64,000 bases of DNA from NCBI GenBank assembly GCA_900155495.1, contig FTLJ01000362.1, positions 62,001-126,000 on the forward strand. The letters are read 5' to 3'. Made by a program: the position numbers and the translations under genes. The stretch is from Porogramme epimiltina. Taxonomy: Eukaryota; Basidiomycota; Agaricomycetes; Polyporales; Polyporaceae. Under the pieces are notes generated by a model. That model was given only the letters and a program-made list of their open reading frames with translations, ran no database searches and was not told the origin of the DNA. Of this stretch, positions 45,185 to 56,882 are shown piece after piece (within the stretch, counting starts at the first letter, position 1; each line of letters begins with the position of its first letter).

Positions 45185-48100
45185 GCGGGGCCGGATTCCC
45201 GTCCCGTGGCGGTCGCAGGCAAGCGTTCGCGCGCGCTAGGAAGGCCGTGTGTGTGCAGGAGTGACGAGCGCGGACCGGTGTGTGTGGTACGTGGGCGCTC
45301 TGCAACTGAGTCCGCTCGGATGCTGATGCGCAAACTTTGGGGTGTGAACAGAATCCGGCATCGGCAGCGCTCTCTACAGCAGGAAAGGCGTTCTTGTTTT
45401 CGCTCAGGCGCGCTGGCGCCTCTGGGGTGTCAGGGTGTTGTAGCCTCTAACCTCGACCTCTTCACCTTTCGTCTCATCCCCGTCTCTTATCTCCAATCCC
45501 GTTCCTCTCTACACTCTCCCGATACGTCTTTTGTTTTCCCCCCATTACTGCGTAACGTGACACTGACACTGCCTCCGCTCAACGCTACGCCACACACACT
45601 CATTCTTCGGCTTCTGTTCGCTCCCCCTTTCTTCGCCACTTACTCGTCTCTTCCTCTGATCGCCACCTCTGCTCTCCACCACTCCTTCAAGCTCCTCACT
45701 CTCGCCTCTCGCCTGTGCGCAGCACAACTCTCGCCCTGGAGTCGGACGCTCGCTGCGCTTTCTTGTTCCCATGATCCGTCTTCCTTTGTCCTAACTCACA
45801 CCACCATCATCTGCATCGGTATCTCCATTCACGACCAACACTCACGACACTGTACTCCACGCACATTTCCTGTCCTTTTTGTGTATTACTACAATCAAAT
45901 ACGAAACGCGCTACCCCCCTCCACCCCCCTCCCGCTCCCACATAGATGTATCGCTCCGGCCCACCGTGTACTATATCGCTATACTCATCCGTAATGCATA
46001 CGTACCTCGAATCAAGGCACCCGGTTGTGCGCCACACCTTTCGCGTGGATCAAAAGGTGTCGTCGGCGTCCTGAGAGCTCCCCGCGCCCCTCCGTCATCT
46101 TTACGTACGCACGTACGCCCGTTGCGCGTCGATAGCGAGGCCGGGCGTCGCCGCGCGCACACGACGGAGGGGCGTGTCGTGCGCGTCGGACATGATCGTG
46201 CGCACGCCGGCTCCGTCAGCGGGGGGCCTCGCCGGGCGATAGCTATAGAGATCACCGCGAGTGCTGGTGACGTCCGCGCCTTCTGAGCCGCGAAGGCGCG
46301 GTCGGGTGACCCGGGCGCCCGCCGCCTGCGGCCGCGTTATGGCCCGCAGATTGCAGATGGCGCTATCGGAGGCTAACGCAGGGCTAAGCCTCTAAAGTCT
46401 ACGGGCGGGCCGCGTTACGACACCGAGTGGCTCGCGAACGCGCGCGAGCCCGCAAGAAGGGCGTCCTCTGGGGCTCCTGCTACATCATGCGGCTGCCCGC
46501 CAGCGCTGTGGCCAACGGTGGTATCCTCTGCGAGCATGCGCCCCCTCGTGTGCGGGCATAGTGTCACAGTGGCCCGGCGCACTCGCGAGGGTGGAACGTT
46601 GCGCCGCAGCGGGACGTTGTGGCTGAATGGAGAGCGCTCCAACCTGGCGCGTGAGCCTCCAGAGAGCTGCTCCGGTGACCCTCGTCGTCCCGAGCCGTAA
46701 CGCCCTGCGGAGCGCCACATATCAAGAGCCCTCTGAGGGCCGACGCTCTAGCCTCCCGTTGACGTTTCCGCCTCCGACGAAGGGGTGTTTGGCAGCTTCT
46801 TTCGGAATATCGATGCAGAAGTGCAGAAGGGGGTGGGTCTAAGCTGCATGAGCTGCAAGACAAGTGCCCTAGTGACTTATTCAGTGTCCATTTGGATTTT
46901 GGCATGCCTCTTGCTATTGACTCACCTGGCAGCGGGCCGCAAGAAGATGCCCAGCTTGAACAATGACCTTCCGTCAGAGCGGGTGTAGCATCCGATGTTA
47001 GCCGGGGGTCGCTTCAGGGAATTAATGGTGCTTGTGGGGTCGGGGAGGCGGCGGCTTCACCGCTACTAGGTTTGGGCCCCATTCTTGCCCTGATCCACCA
47101 TCTCCGTCGCCTGGTTGCCTTGTGATTTTATACATATGCATATGCACTGTGATTGTATTCCATTTGTACAAACAAGAGCAAGGAGTAGCGCACACTATAA
47201 TTTCTGCGGAAGGAGAGAGTTGCGGGGATGTTGGAGTTTGGTGGTGAACGTAAAAGGTATGACGCCCACGGGAACAGACCGCCTGGTTAACTCTCCTGCC
47301 AACCACCGGCCAGAAAGATAATTCTGAGAGCAAGAACTCGTAACATTTAGCTTACCGCAGACGCGTACGCATGAACTTTGTGTCCCGGCCTTCATACAAA
47401 GACCTTCGAACACGTCCCGACCCCAGCACCCCCGCTGTCCCGCTCACCCTCTCACCCTCGTTCACTCTACGAGAAGGAGAACTCACCAGAACCCGCATCG
47501 TACGTACACCCCGGTCCGACTGCAGCGGGTTCGAATTCGGACACGCGACGCACGCCGTCGCGTCCGCCGTACCCCACGAGGCGGCCCAGAGCCTCGCAGC
47601 CCGGATCGCACGGAGGGATGGCGGCGGCTCGAGGCGCCCGTCGCACGCACAATGCTGGAGGGATGGAGATAAGTACGATACGGTTTAGGCATGTCCAGGT
47701 ACGCACCGCCCTCGCTCCGCACGGCGGCGCGCGTGGCCGGCTCGCAGCTCGGTCGAATGTCCAGCATGGACACCGGCGGCGCAGCGCGCTGTGATGCAGC
47801 GGCGCCGCGCTTTTGTCATGGAACGCAGCCCCTGCGCGTGCTTATGCGCGTGCGAGCAGTGGCGAGGCCGCAGCGACGTGCACGGAAGCGCGTCGGACTC
47901 GGAGGAAACGCCGCGGCGCAGCCGCTGCAACCACGCTTGCTTTGTGCGCACCGAGCACGTTGGACAACGGGCTCGCGGCCCACCGCGGTCGCGTAGAGAT
48001 GCGCCTCGTGGGTGCGGTACGCATCAACGCGCGAGCGCGCTATGCAGCATGTGTGCATATAAGGACGAGTGTGGTGTTGGGGTGCCTTGCCGAGCTGACG

Positions 48101-48517
48101 CGCTGCTCGGGATCGGACGAGCGGGACGTGCATCCCGGAGCGCAGACCATTCTACAGGTGCCTGCCGCGCAGCAAGCGCATCTAGTCGCGCTGTGGCCCT
48201 GGCCGTGGGTTTGAACTTTGAATGTTGCGCGCCCTTGACAAGCTGTAAGCGCCCATTAGCTGTTTGAGTCATGCGCGCATGTCACGCGGTCGGAAAACCC
48301 AGCGACACAGCCCACCCCTTGCGCGGTCATTCGTGGATGGACGACAGGAGAGAGGATAGATTGCGCGATCCACGATCAACTGTAATAATGAGCGTATACG
48401 ATAAACGATAAACAGTGAACAATCAACCAGAGTCCATAAGATGCGCCATAGGGTATGTGAGGTGCGGCATGTGTACATGCGTGGGTCCGCGTCGGGTGTA
48501 GCGCGGGCCCGTGGAGA
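45185..48517. other. 3.3-kb gap; pyrimidine-rich tract then GC-rich DNA
   Basis: 45,430-45,960 is strikingly CT-rich on the plus strand, like a long untranslated region; it may be the 3' part of the disordered-protein transcript or the leader of a gene I cannot find. The open frame through it (45,206-45,994) reflects lack of purines rather than coding. From 46.0 to 48.5 kb the DNA is GC-rich with overlapping artefact frames and no recognised gene. Confidence 0.4.
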
Positions 48518-50684
48518 CTACTCGATGGGCCCCCACACCGAGCGCGCAACATCGCGCACGAGGGTGAGCTTCTTCGCAGCGTCCTATACGGTAGCACGTA
48601 GCACATAAGCATAAGCATGGTCAACGACGGATGCAGAGGGTGCGCGGCGCACTACGGCCGAAGAGACGTACCTCGAGCGAGATGAAATTGACTTTTGAGT
48701 GAGACGAGAAGCCGCATTGGGGGCTTAGAGCGAGCCTGCGTGCAGCGAAGGAGGGAAAGAGAGGGACCGCATTATCAGCGTCAGCGCTCGGGACCGTGCG
48801 GAAGCGATCTGCGGAAGCTAGAGGGGAAGAGGGGAAGCAGGTTGTGTAGGACGTGCCATGCTAGGTAGACAGGTTGCGGAGATTGGCTGGGGTGTGACAC
48901 AGGGGATAGAATGCAGGGAAGGGACAACGGAAGAAAGGAGGGGAGGAAGGAAAGCGAACGTACTGAGCGAGAGCCTCGCGCTGTGTCCGTGGGACGTCTC
49001 CGCGGGTCATCGCGTCTGCAGCTTGCATGATACGCTCGCGTAGCGCGGCAGGGTCCTCCATCTGCAAAGAAGGAAAAGAAGGAGAAGGGCGGGTTTCAGC
49101 CACCCGCCGGGTGCAGTCCGGGCACGCAGATCGCAACTTTGGTTAGTATTCGGCAGCGAGCGCTGCGGGCGCACGCACCTTCGCGGTCTTGGTAGAAAGG
49201 AGGCCGAGGACGACGACCTTGTTCCGCGGGAGGTGACGGAGCGGCCCGAAGCCGCCTGCACGAGCGGTGTCATATTCAAGCTGCGAGGAACAGGGTCGCG
49301 TCAGCGTGGAAGGCCAAGTGTGAACGGAGGGGGCGGCGTACGTAGAAGCAGTCGGCGCTGACTCGGGTGAATAACGCCTTGGCGATGAAATCGTATGGCC
49401 CTTTCGCAAAGCCCGTCGCATCGGGCTGCGCACAAGTGGTCAGAGACGAGTGTGGCTGGGTGTAGCACCCAAGACTGGCACGCACTTTGACGTTTCCGCG
49501 ACATACATGTATGCCCGCGACCATCCCCGCCGGCCGGTCACGCAAGCACGCGTCGAGCACGCCGAGGTACGTGTCAAGCAATCGCGCGGGGTCGACGCCC
49601 GACTCACGCATTCGCCTGCGGAAGTCCTCATCGCAGAAGCACGCCAAGATGGGGTCGTCTATCTGGATCCTGCCTACAAATGTCCAAAAATGTCGTCGCT
49701 CAGCGTGGGGTCACACGAGCGGCGGAAGAGACGGAGACGTACGGCAGCCGCGGGCATAGAGATCTTGAAGCTCTTCGCGGTATATCCGCACGATGTCGGT
49801 AAAGTATTCGGCTACGGCGGGGCGGGATTAGAAGTAGTCAAGGGGGCGGCGGCGGCGGCGGCGGCCCCAGGGTCGGGATGCGCTCACTGTCGTTGGAGTA
49901 CGCAGAAGGCTCGTACGTGTACTTCCCGTGGCGGAAGTGAAACCACTCCGGTGCGCCCATGGTCACTTTGAGCTTGCCGGCGTTCTGCAACTCTCGTCAG
50001 CACGAGCTAGAAGAAGCGGGCCGCGCAGCGCAGGGACGCGCACCTGTGGGCCGGCGATCTTTTTCAACGCGTCGAAGGCGTCGCCGTACAACGGTACCGT
50101 GCGTCGCAGCTTGGCCTAACGCCACCGTGAGGGATGGCAAATCGGTGGGAAATAGGGCGGCGGCGCACCGTGCATATGCGCGTCACGCCGGGCCAGGAGC
50201 GGACAAAGTTGTACGTCTGGCGGGCACTCAGTCTCCGCGGATCGAAACCGGGGGATTCCAGGTCGCGCTTACGTTGAACATGTACTCCGGCGCTGCAGGA
50301 AACTTTAAACATGTTTATCTCTCCAAACGGAAAAGCCACGCACCGTTGGCTATGCCCTTGATCCCGCTGAGCCGATCAAACACGCCCTCGTGGAATATGG
50401 CTCTGAACAGAGACGCGCACAGGCAATGCCGCCCAAGCAGCGGACACGGTGAGTCTCTCTGGCTTGCAGCTGGTGAGGGAGAAAGTGCACCTGCGAAACT
50501 CGCCGTCTGTGATGACCGGGAGGCCGAGATCGAGTTGGAAGCGAACGATCGCGGCAATGGCGGCGTCTTCGCGCGCGCGCAGCTCGTCTGCGGAACACTT
50601 TCCGACCTCGTACGCGGCGCGCGCGTGGAGGAGGGCGTCGGGGCGTTGAAAGGAGCCGATGTGCTCAGCGCGGGGCACGCGCAT
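48518..50684 (-). CDS. MetE C-terminal-domain-like methyltransferase
   Basis: Thirteen exons: 50491-50684, 50344-50402, 50273-50292, 50169-50216, 50044-50115, 49888-49984, 49743-49811, 49486-49673, 49342-49425, 49179-49280, 48964-49061, 48672-48735 and 48518-48583. They total 387 codons with every phase matching. The protein begins MRVPRAEHIGSFQRPD and reads ITDGEFRRAIFHEGVFD, GAPEWFHFRHG, YREELQDLYARGCRRIQIDD, ACFCDEDF, VAGIHVCRGN, LRHLPRNKVVVLGLLSTKTA and LSPQCGFSSHS. The H-x-C of IHVCRGN and the Cys of SPQCGF correspond to zinc ligands that hold the homocysteine thiol in cobalamin-independent methionine synthase. The length fits stand-alone C-terminal-domain homologues, which lack the N-terminal folate half, so the methyl donor and thiol acceptor are uncertain. 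Probably cytosolic. Confidence 0.9.
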
Positions 50685-52233
50685 CGTGGTCGTTGTCGGA
50701 GTCGTGTGAGGAGAGGGGGAGGTTGGGGACGCGAAGGGAGACGCGAGTGCGAGAGGAGCCGAATGTGATCTTGGAGAGGTTTTCTGCACAGGCAGTGCGG
50801 CGCGGCTTGAGAGACCGGTAGATGACCGGCGGAGGGCGTTTTATACATAGCCGGCGCGGCGGGGGCAGGGGGGCGGCCGGGCACCAAGGGGCACCGATCG
50901 TCCGCGCGAAAGCAGTAATCGCAGGCCCCGATCCGGGAGAGCGAGGGCGCGGGCGCGGGACGCGGGACGCAAAGCGCGGCGATGGCGCGGCGCGGGGGTC
51001 ACAGGGGGTGCGGGGCAGATAGTGGCGTCGGTCCTGGGGGCGTCGGCGCGGGTAGCACGGCTGGGCGGCCGGGCGCGCGCGCAGAGGCTGGAGCAGGGGC
51101 AGCCACCCACCCTCACGCACACGCACAAGACGGGCGCGAGGGCTAGCACGGGCTAGCATGAGAAGCGGCGAGCGGCGTCCTGCGCTGGCCCAACCTCGCT
51201 TCCGACCCCGCCCACGCCCGGATGCGGCATCCACCGCGCCACCGCCCGGCCCATTCAGTTCCTCCTTGCTCTGTGCGGTGCGCCTCGTCACCTGCGGGTA
51301 AGCTCCGCGCTATCAGGCACCCCGGGCGCATAACGCGGAATGACATAGGCCCGCGGGCAGCGTGCAGACTGCACAGGACGGCCTTCTAGTCGTTAGCGTC
51401 CGCGCGCCGACATAAGGACCTGTGTGGCCAGAATGGAGTCAGTGCTCGTTGCGGCGCGTGAAGGGTGATCAGAAGTGGGTGACGTACCGATCCATTCCCT
51501 CTGGGTTCCTGAGCACTCCGCACGTCTTGTTTGCCTATTCTGTTCGACAACACGGTGGCTGGCTAGAATGTTGGTGTTGATCTACGAGACCGATTGTTGC
51601 ATGAAACATGCCGCACAGTCTGCGATCTGGAAGACCTCGGTGATTGCGGTGCGCAAAATGAGGAGTTTGGTAGGAGGCGTTGGAGTCTGCAGGGAACATG
51701 GAGGCTTCTGACGAGGTCCACGTCACAGGGACGATTCGGTGAGAAATCCTCTATCTTGACGATGGGTACCCAGGCCTGGTCTCTGATGATAGAAGCCATA
51801 TATGAACCATATATTTAGTTTTATGAGGCGATTTTGTATGGCGCTGTTTGGTCGCGGCGCACTGCCCGCTAGATCCGTTGCGCCTAAGACCCATTCGAAC
51901 ATTTTCCTGGGTAGAAGTTGTTGGGCTCAAAATAAAGGAAAAGCTTGGAGCTTGGAGGTGCTTCGCTCTACAGAACATGAAGAGACGCTGAATTGAAGGC
52001 AATCTTCGATTGTTGGGTATAATCTATAGAATGATTAATGAGTCTTCAACGAATTCGGGATATCTGGGTGAATTGGATCACCTCAAGCTAGCGTTCAGCG
52101 TTAAACCAAGGTTGTCTCTATTAGATGAGACCTTGAGTCGTCGTACGAGACAACCGAACTCTTCTTCGTAGCTCGTGAGAGTGTAGAAGAGATGGGACAA
52201 GTATTTTGGCGTCGAAGACGAGACCAACTTCTT
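50685..52233. other. 1.5-kb gap upstream of the MetE-like gene
   Basis: GC-rich to 51.4 kb, then AT-rich to the left end of the 2.7-kb element. No frame with recognisable domain; 50,665-51,291 (-) and its opposite-strand partners are composition artefacts. Confidence 0.4.
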
Positions 52234-52242
52234 GTGATTGGT
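52234..52242 (+). repeat. Left target-site duplication
   Basis: GTGATTGGT, identical to 54,971-54,979, immediately outside the left end of the element. Confidence 0.75.
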
Positions 52243-52470
52243 TAGGCTCGTCCCCAGCCTGTTTGGCGTGATGGGAAATTCAAACTCAGTCGAGGGCTCC
52301 TTAAGTTAGCGCCAAACAGGCTGGGCAAACTGGTCGCCCTTTTGGTGGGAGGGGGCCGTGAGAAAAAATAACTTAGAATTTGGGCGCATGCGGTGTTTCG
52401 ACGACAGTCCACTTTGTCTGCCACAAATTCCTCCAGCATCCAGGTCGCAAAAATATATTTCGGCGTGTCA
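52243..52470 (+). repeat. Left terminal inverted repeat with hairpin
   Basis: Contains a 16-base perfect palindromic pair, CCCAGCCTGTTTGGCG (52,253-52,268) and its complement at 52,310-52,325, loop about 41 bases. Beyond it lies the core shared with the right repeat (52,319-52,400 strongest, weaker to about 52,470, where both contain CAAAAATATATT or a close match). Confidence 0.75.
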
Positions 52471-54744
52471 ATTATACATGTTACGAGCCAGCAAAACGAA
52501 TTTCGAAGCTCCCAAAGGGAAAATAGGCAAGTAGGAGCGGGTTTCGGGTCCGTGAGAGCATCCGGGGAGCCTTCGAGTCTATATCAATGACCGTTTACGT
52601 AGATTGTGAGATTGTGGACATTAGGAGACGCACCAAGTTCCCCACCCGTCTTGACACGCATCGCGCCGCGAAACATTTATAAGAATGTGCAAGGGGCGGG
52701 TGTCGGGGGTGTTGGAGGTAAACACCCTTGAAGGGGTAACCTACAGGTGGGACCATACATACGGGCCCATATGGATGGTCAGGTTGAACGACGTACCATG
52801 CTGTCTCGTGAACGAGGGGTCACCCTTGGCGGGCAGGGCTGCAGGGCAAGCCGTGTGCACCAGGCTCGTCGTCTCGGGGGAGGGGGGGGCGCCTGCCGCG
52901 CACAAGGCGCAAACATGTCCCCGCGCTTGGCCTTCTTGAGCACTGCGGGGACCGTGGGCGCCAGCGGCGCGGCCCTTGGGCGGGAAGCGACCGCGCCGAA
53001 AGTGGTGCGAGAACGTGCAGCACCGCGGCGGGGGATGCCTTTATCTGGATGGAGGCGCCGACCGCGCCGCTCGCGACGACCCGGATTTATACCCGAGAAG
53101 CGTCGAGGGCGGCGTGGACGACGGCATGTATCGAAGTATCGGGAGTGTGGGGCGACGACGCGCGCGAGTACGGCGGGGCACCGGCGTGCACGAACACAGT
53201 GGTCGGTATGCACTCCAGCAGAGAAGTGGACGGTGCCGCCGCGTCTTGCGGGCGAGTGCGTGGTGGAGGGGATGAGGGAGGGCGCAGGGGAAAAGAGAAC
53301 GTACGTGATACGGCACGTAGCCCTTTAAGGCGTCGGCCCGGGAGGTAACAGAGAGCTGCGAACGTGACGCGTCCGGTGCAGGGCGTACGCGATGAAGTTG
53401 GCGAGGGGCGAAGACGGGGCGGGGGGCACAGTCGTCGAGAGGGGAGGAGGTTAGGACACGCAAGCAGATGCGTAACGAACCGCGCGCAGAGCTTTGCGGT
53501 GTTTTCATGGTCGTAGTACGGATCCTTTTAGGAAATGAGAAGGGGGATCAGGGAGGGGACGGCGGCGCTATACTCACCACCACGGGATGCGCGCTGGGGC
53601 CCGCTATACGAGAAGACAACTTGGACTGCCTCTTGAAGGGGCTGGGGTGGCGGGCGGTGGATGGGCCCGAGACGGCAGCCATGGGAGGTGTCGCGGGAGA
53701 GGGAGAGGGACGGTGGAAGTCTAGTGGGACAAAGGGGAAACTCTAGGACGAAGGGGCCGTCGGCGGTCGCGCGTCGATGGGGAGGGGGCGTGAGAAAGAT
53801 ATCACGCGGTGGCCTCCTCAACGACTCCACACTGCGTTCTTGTCCCTCTTCATCTCCCCGCACTCTGTGCTCCGGACAGCGGAAATACAGGAAGCCAATG
53901 TTTCTGGCTGAGAGAATGCTTGGTGTGGGAACTCGGTGGGTATCCTAGCATTCTCAGTCTGCATAGATACTGATAGATGTGCAATCAAGTTAGGTACTAC
54001 TCCTCATACTTCTCCGGACTCTCACGCACACAGGAGCAGAGTGCCCGCTCTCAGGCGTGGACATCATAGATTTCGAAGCCGGTACGATTCAAGACACTGG
54101 TATGCTGCTTCGACGGCCTGCCGGTGATACGGTCACTCTCAAAGTAAACATTTTCGGGCATACGTCACTGTAGTACGTCATCACTCAAATTCTACTTCTC
54201 GATGCCTTCAAGCACGACCTGCCGGTTGCTGTCGCCGGTGCTCATACAATACTCTTCTACAGAAGCTATACACTATAACACACCATGTCACACGCATACT
54301 GTGATACATTCCGCCGGTATGTGCCTCTCCGTTCACCGGCTACCTAAACCTAGCATTTGACTCTGCCCCTTCCTGTGTACACCAACAGTTATCTTTCTAT
54401 CCCTTACATGGCGGGTGGCGTACTACTGCGCTCATGCGCCCGTCCAACTTTGCCTCAATATCTGAAATTGGACGATCTCCGAGCATGCATTAAGCGTTAT
54501 GGTCACCCTCTGTGGACGTCGAAGGGCTCACAGCTTTCTTGCTCACTTCTTTACCATCCCAACTGCGGTATGTCACCTTTTGACCACCCCTCCCACAGCC
54601 GTCAAAGTAATATTGACATACTTACCTCGCTCCAAGGCTCCCTAGATGCTTTCACCGAGCCAAAAATCGCCTTAACCCACCTATTTTCTCTTCTGAGATG
54701 CCGGAACTTGTTATTCTGGCTCGTGTAATGCATACCCAGCACCC

Positions 54745-54970
54745 AATAATATATTTTTGTGAGCTAGATGTCTGGGGAAGTCATGATAGACAAAGTTGGC
54801 TTGCGGTGAAACGCCGCATGCGCTCAAATTCTAAGTTATTTTTTCTCACGGCCCCCTCCCGCCAAAAGGGCGACCAGTTTGCCCAGTCGGTATAGCGTGC
54901 TGCCCAATTCACACTCCGCTGATCCTGCTCCTGATTTGGGCTGCTCGCTTACCGACTGGGCACGAGTCTA
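54745..54970 (-). repeat. Right terminal inverted repeat with hairpin
   Basis: Reverse-complement relative of 52,243-52,470. It has its own perfect stem, GCCCAGTCGGTA (54,881-54,892) with TACCGACTGGGC (54,950-54,961), loop about 57 bases. The stem sequence differs from the left copy outside the shared CCCAG, yet pairing is preserved on both sides. Confidence 0.75.
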
Positions 54971-54979
54971 GTGATTGGT
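54971..54979 (+). repeat. Right target-site duplication
   Basis: GTGATTGGT, directly abutting the right end of the element and identical to the left copy. Confidence 0.75.
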
Positions 54980-55358
54980 GGCTGTCTGATGCTGGTCTGA
55001 GACACGCGCCGCCTGGAGGAGTCTGCAGGCCTCGGCTCGCGGGAAGAACTCCTCGAGATCTTATCTTATCTGCTAGCGAGGCCTCGGAAGACGCGTGCCG
55101 CGGTGGCTCTCTCCCAGAAGCAGGTGGCGTCTGCGCCAAAGGCCTAAAGCCCTCAGACTCACACAACCACTCCTTGGATACGATCCTCCATGTTCCCCCC
55201 TCTAAAGCGGCCCCCGCCGTCCCTCTGAGCCTCCACCGCCTCTTGGTCTCGCTCGGCGACCGCCTCCGGCTCCACTGGCCTCTCAAACACCCATTTTCAC
55301 TTCCGACACCAACACCACCCGCACGACTCGCACGACCCCCCTCAGCCCGCCACGCACG

Positions 55359-56230
55359 ATGCCCACCGCCCACGCTCCGCGCAGGAAGGCGTGTCAGGCG
55401 CTGCTCGCGGACGAGCAGCGCACGCCCTGCGCTCAGACCTTCCGCGGGTGGGGCCGCTTTTGCGCGGCGCACCGCGAGGAGCACGCGCGCCTTGCAGGGG
55501 CAGCTAAGGACGCCGCCGCGCGGGCGGAACGCCTCCGCCGCCACGGCGACCTCCCAGAGCGGCTCGTGCGCACGCTTCCGCCCCCCGCGCTGGCGCGCGC
55601 CGCGCAGAAGGCCCAAGAGTACGTCGCGGCGCTCGACGAGGAGCTCGCCGCCCGCGCGGCGCACGCGGCGCGATTCCCCCCGCCGCCTGAGAGCGGGGCG
55701 GGGCCGTCGGTGCGGAGGCCTACCACAGGCGGGTCTGTCGCTGGGTCACCTGGTGCTGGCGCGAGCCAGACAGCGGTGGGTGCGGGGCGGGCGGGATCGC
55801 CGACACCGACGCTATCCGAGGACGAGCGCCATGACGAACGGATGCAAGGCGCGAGGGACAGGCGGGCGACGGCGGTTGCGCTCATCGAGCGAGTGACACG
55901 GCGGAGGGAGGAGCTGCTTGCCGAGGTGCGGGAACGGCGTGAGCGGTACGGGGCCGTGGGGCCAGACGGGGAGAGGCAGCCCCTGGTGGATGGGGGTCGC
56001 CGCCGTCGTGAGCGGGGCGGCGCGCAGCGAGTCATGTGTATAGCCGTCTGCGTGGTTTTGGTGAGTCGTCCGTGAGCATCTTCCGAGGCCTCTGATGCTC
56101 ATCTGGCCGTTCCTCCTATCTGGGCTGGTTTTGGATGCTATAGGTTGTTGCGGTGCCCATGGCTGTAGCCTTCCTGTTCATAACTCGCGTTGATACGACG
56201 AAGGTGCGTGGTCTGGCTCTGAGGCGGTGA
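55359..56230 (+). CDS. Cys3His/coiled-coil family protein (copy 4) with C-terminal membrane segment
   Basis: Exons 55359-56060 and 56144-56230 (83-base intron, phase 0), 262 residues. The Cys3His block is ACQALLADEQRTPC, GRFCAAHREEH (C-x11-C-x10-C-x2-H). A long helical, Ala/Arg/Glu-rich part follows (AAARAERLRRHGDLPERL, AQKAQEYVAALDEELAARAA). A Pro/Gly linker leads to DERHDERMQGARDRRATAVA, LIERVTRRREELLAEV, the counterpart of the DAGH block of copies 5 and 6 but without the intron. The C-terminus is hydrophobic across the splice junction (MCIAVCVVL and VVAVPMAVAFLFITRV), a likely tail anchor. It starts 389 bases past the right end of the 2.7-kb element. Function unknown. Confidence 0.7.
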
Positions 56231-56882
56231 ATGCTCCCGGGATTAATGGGCTTCTTGCGCGCAGTACGAGTACGCGTACATCTGAGCCGATGGGAACGCC
56301 CGCGTCGGCCGCTCTATCTGGACTGTTGTTCTCTTGCATGCATGGATCCTCGCAATATTCACCCCTCTGTACCACCAATCCCCCTCTCTGCAATGTACCG
56401 GGTTCTGCAATGTCAGTGTACTCATATCCCGCTTATAATCCGGAGCTCCTACTAGACCATCCCCTTGCATGAGTACTCGGAAGAGCAGAGCGTTATATAT
56501 GGTGCGTCAGAACATGCCTATTCGAAGCTCGGGCAGATACGCCGACATCCGACATACACCCAGCTCCGACTCAGAATCTAGATTCTAACTGAACAACGCT
56601 GCACGCTGAAGCCCGAATGCGTCCTGCTCGGGTCCTAGGGCGGCGGCCCGGGCTCTGGACCGTCCAGCCGCCCGTGCTCCAAAGTATGTCTCAACACGCT
56701 GACAGGGCGGGAACTATCGACTGTCGCGAAGCGTGCGCGATGGTGATATGTGGCCTGCCCAGCGCTCAGCAACTCGCCTCGCGACCACCACCATCCCCTC
56801 CATGCTTCTCCCTCCCCCGCTTATCGATCCCTCTTGAGGACACCCTCGTTCGCCGTCGTTTCCTGCCCGTACAACATTCGAA
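56231..56882. other. Gap between family copies 4 and 5
   Basis: 0.65 kb without recognisable coding sequence. The last 120 bases before copy 5 are pyrimidine-rich (CCTCCATGCTTCTCC and similar), like a promoter and leader. Confidence 0.4.

Larger units (their letters stand above)
52243..54970. mobile_element. Candidate non-autonomous Mutator-like element, 2,728 bases
   Basis: The two ends are inverted copies of each other. The left end starts TAGGCTCGTCCCCAG; the right end, read on the minus strand, starts TAGACTCGTGCCCAG. After a divergent segment of 80-85 bases both continue CTGGGCAAACTGGTCGCCC, and stay nearly identical for about 80 more bases, with weaker similarity for a further 60-80. 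A perfect 9-base direct repeat flanks the pair. Long inverted termini of about 200 bases plus 9-base target duplications fit the Mutator superfamily better than hAT (8 bases) or Tc1/mariner (TA). No transposase frame is visible inside. The interior (52.5-54.75 kb) is a mixture of GC-rich and AT-rich DNA with no recognised gene, so if mobile it would depend on an enzyme made elsewhere. Confidence 0.72.

Noticed and set aside
45206..45994. 262-codon plus-strand frame
   Set aside because: Spans a pyrimidine-rich tract; openness comes from the lack of purines needed for stop codons.
52747..53863. Frames inside the 2.7-kb element as a possible transposase
   Set aside because: None shows a DDE/MULE, zinc-finger or SWIM-like motif, and the opposite strands are open over the same interval.
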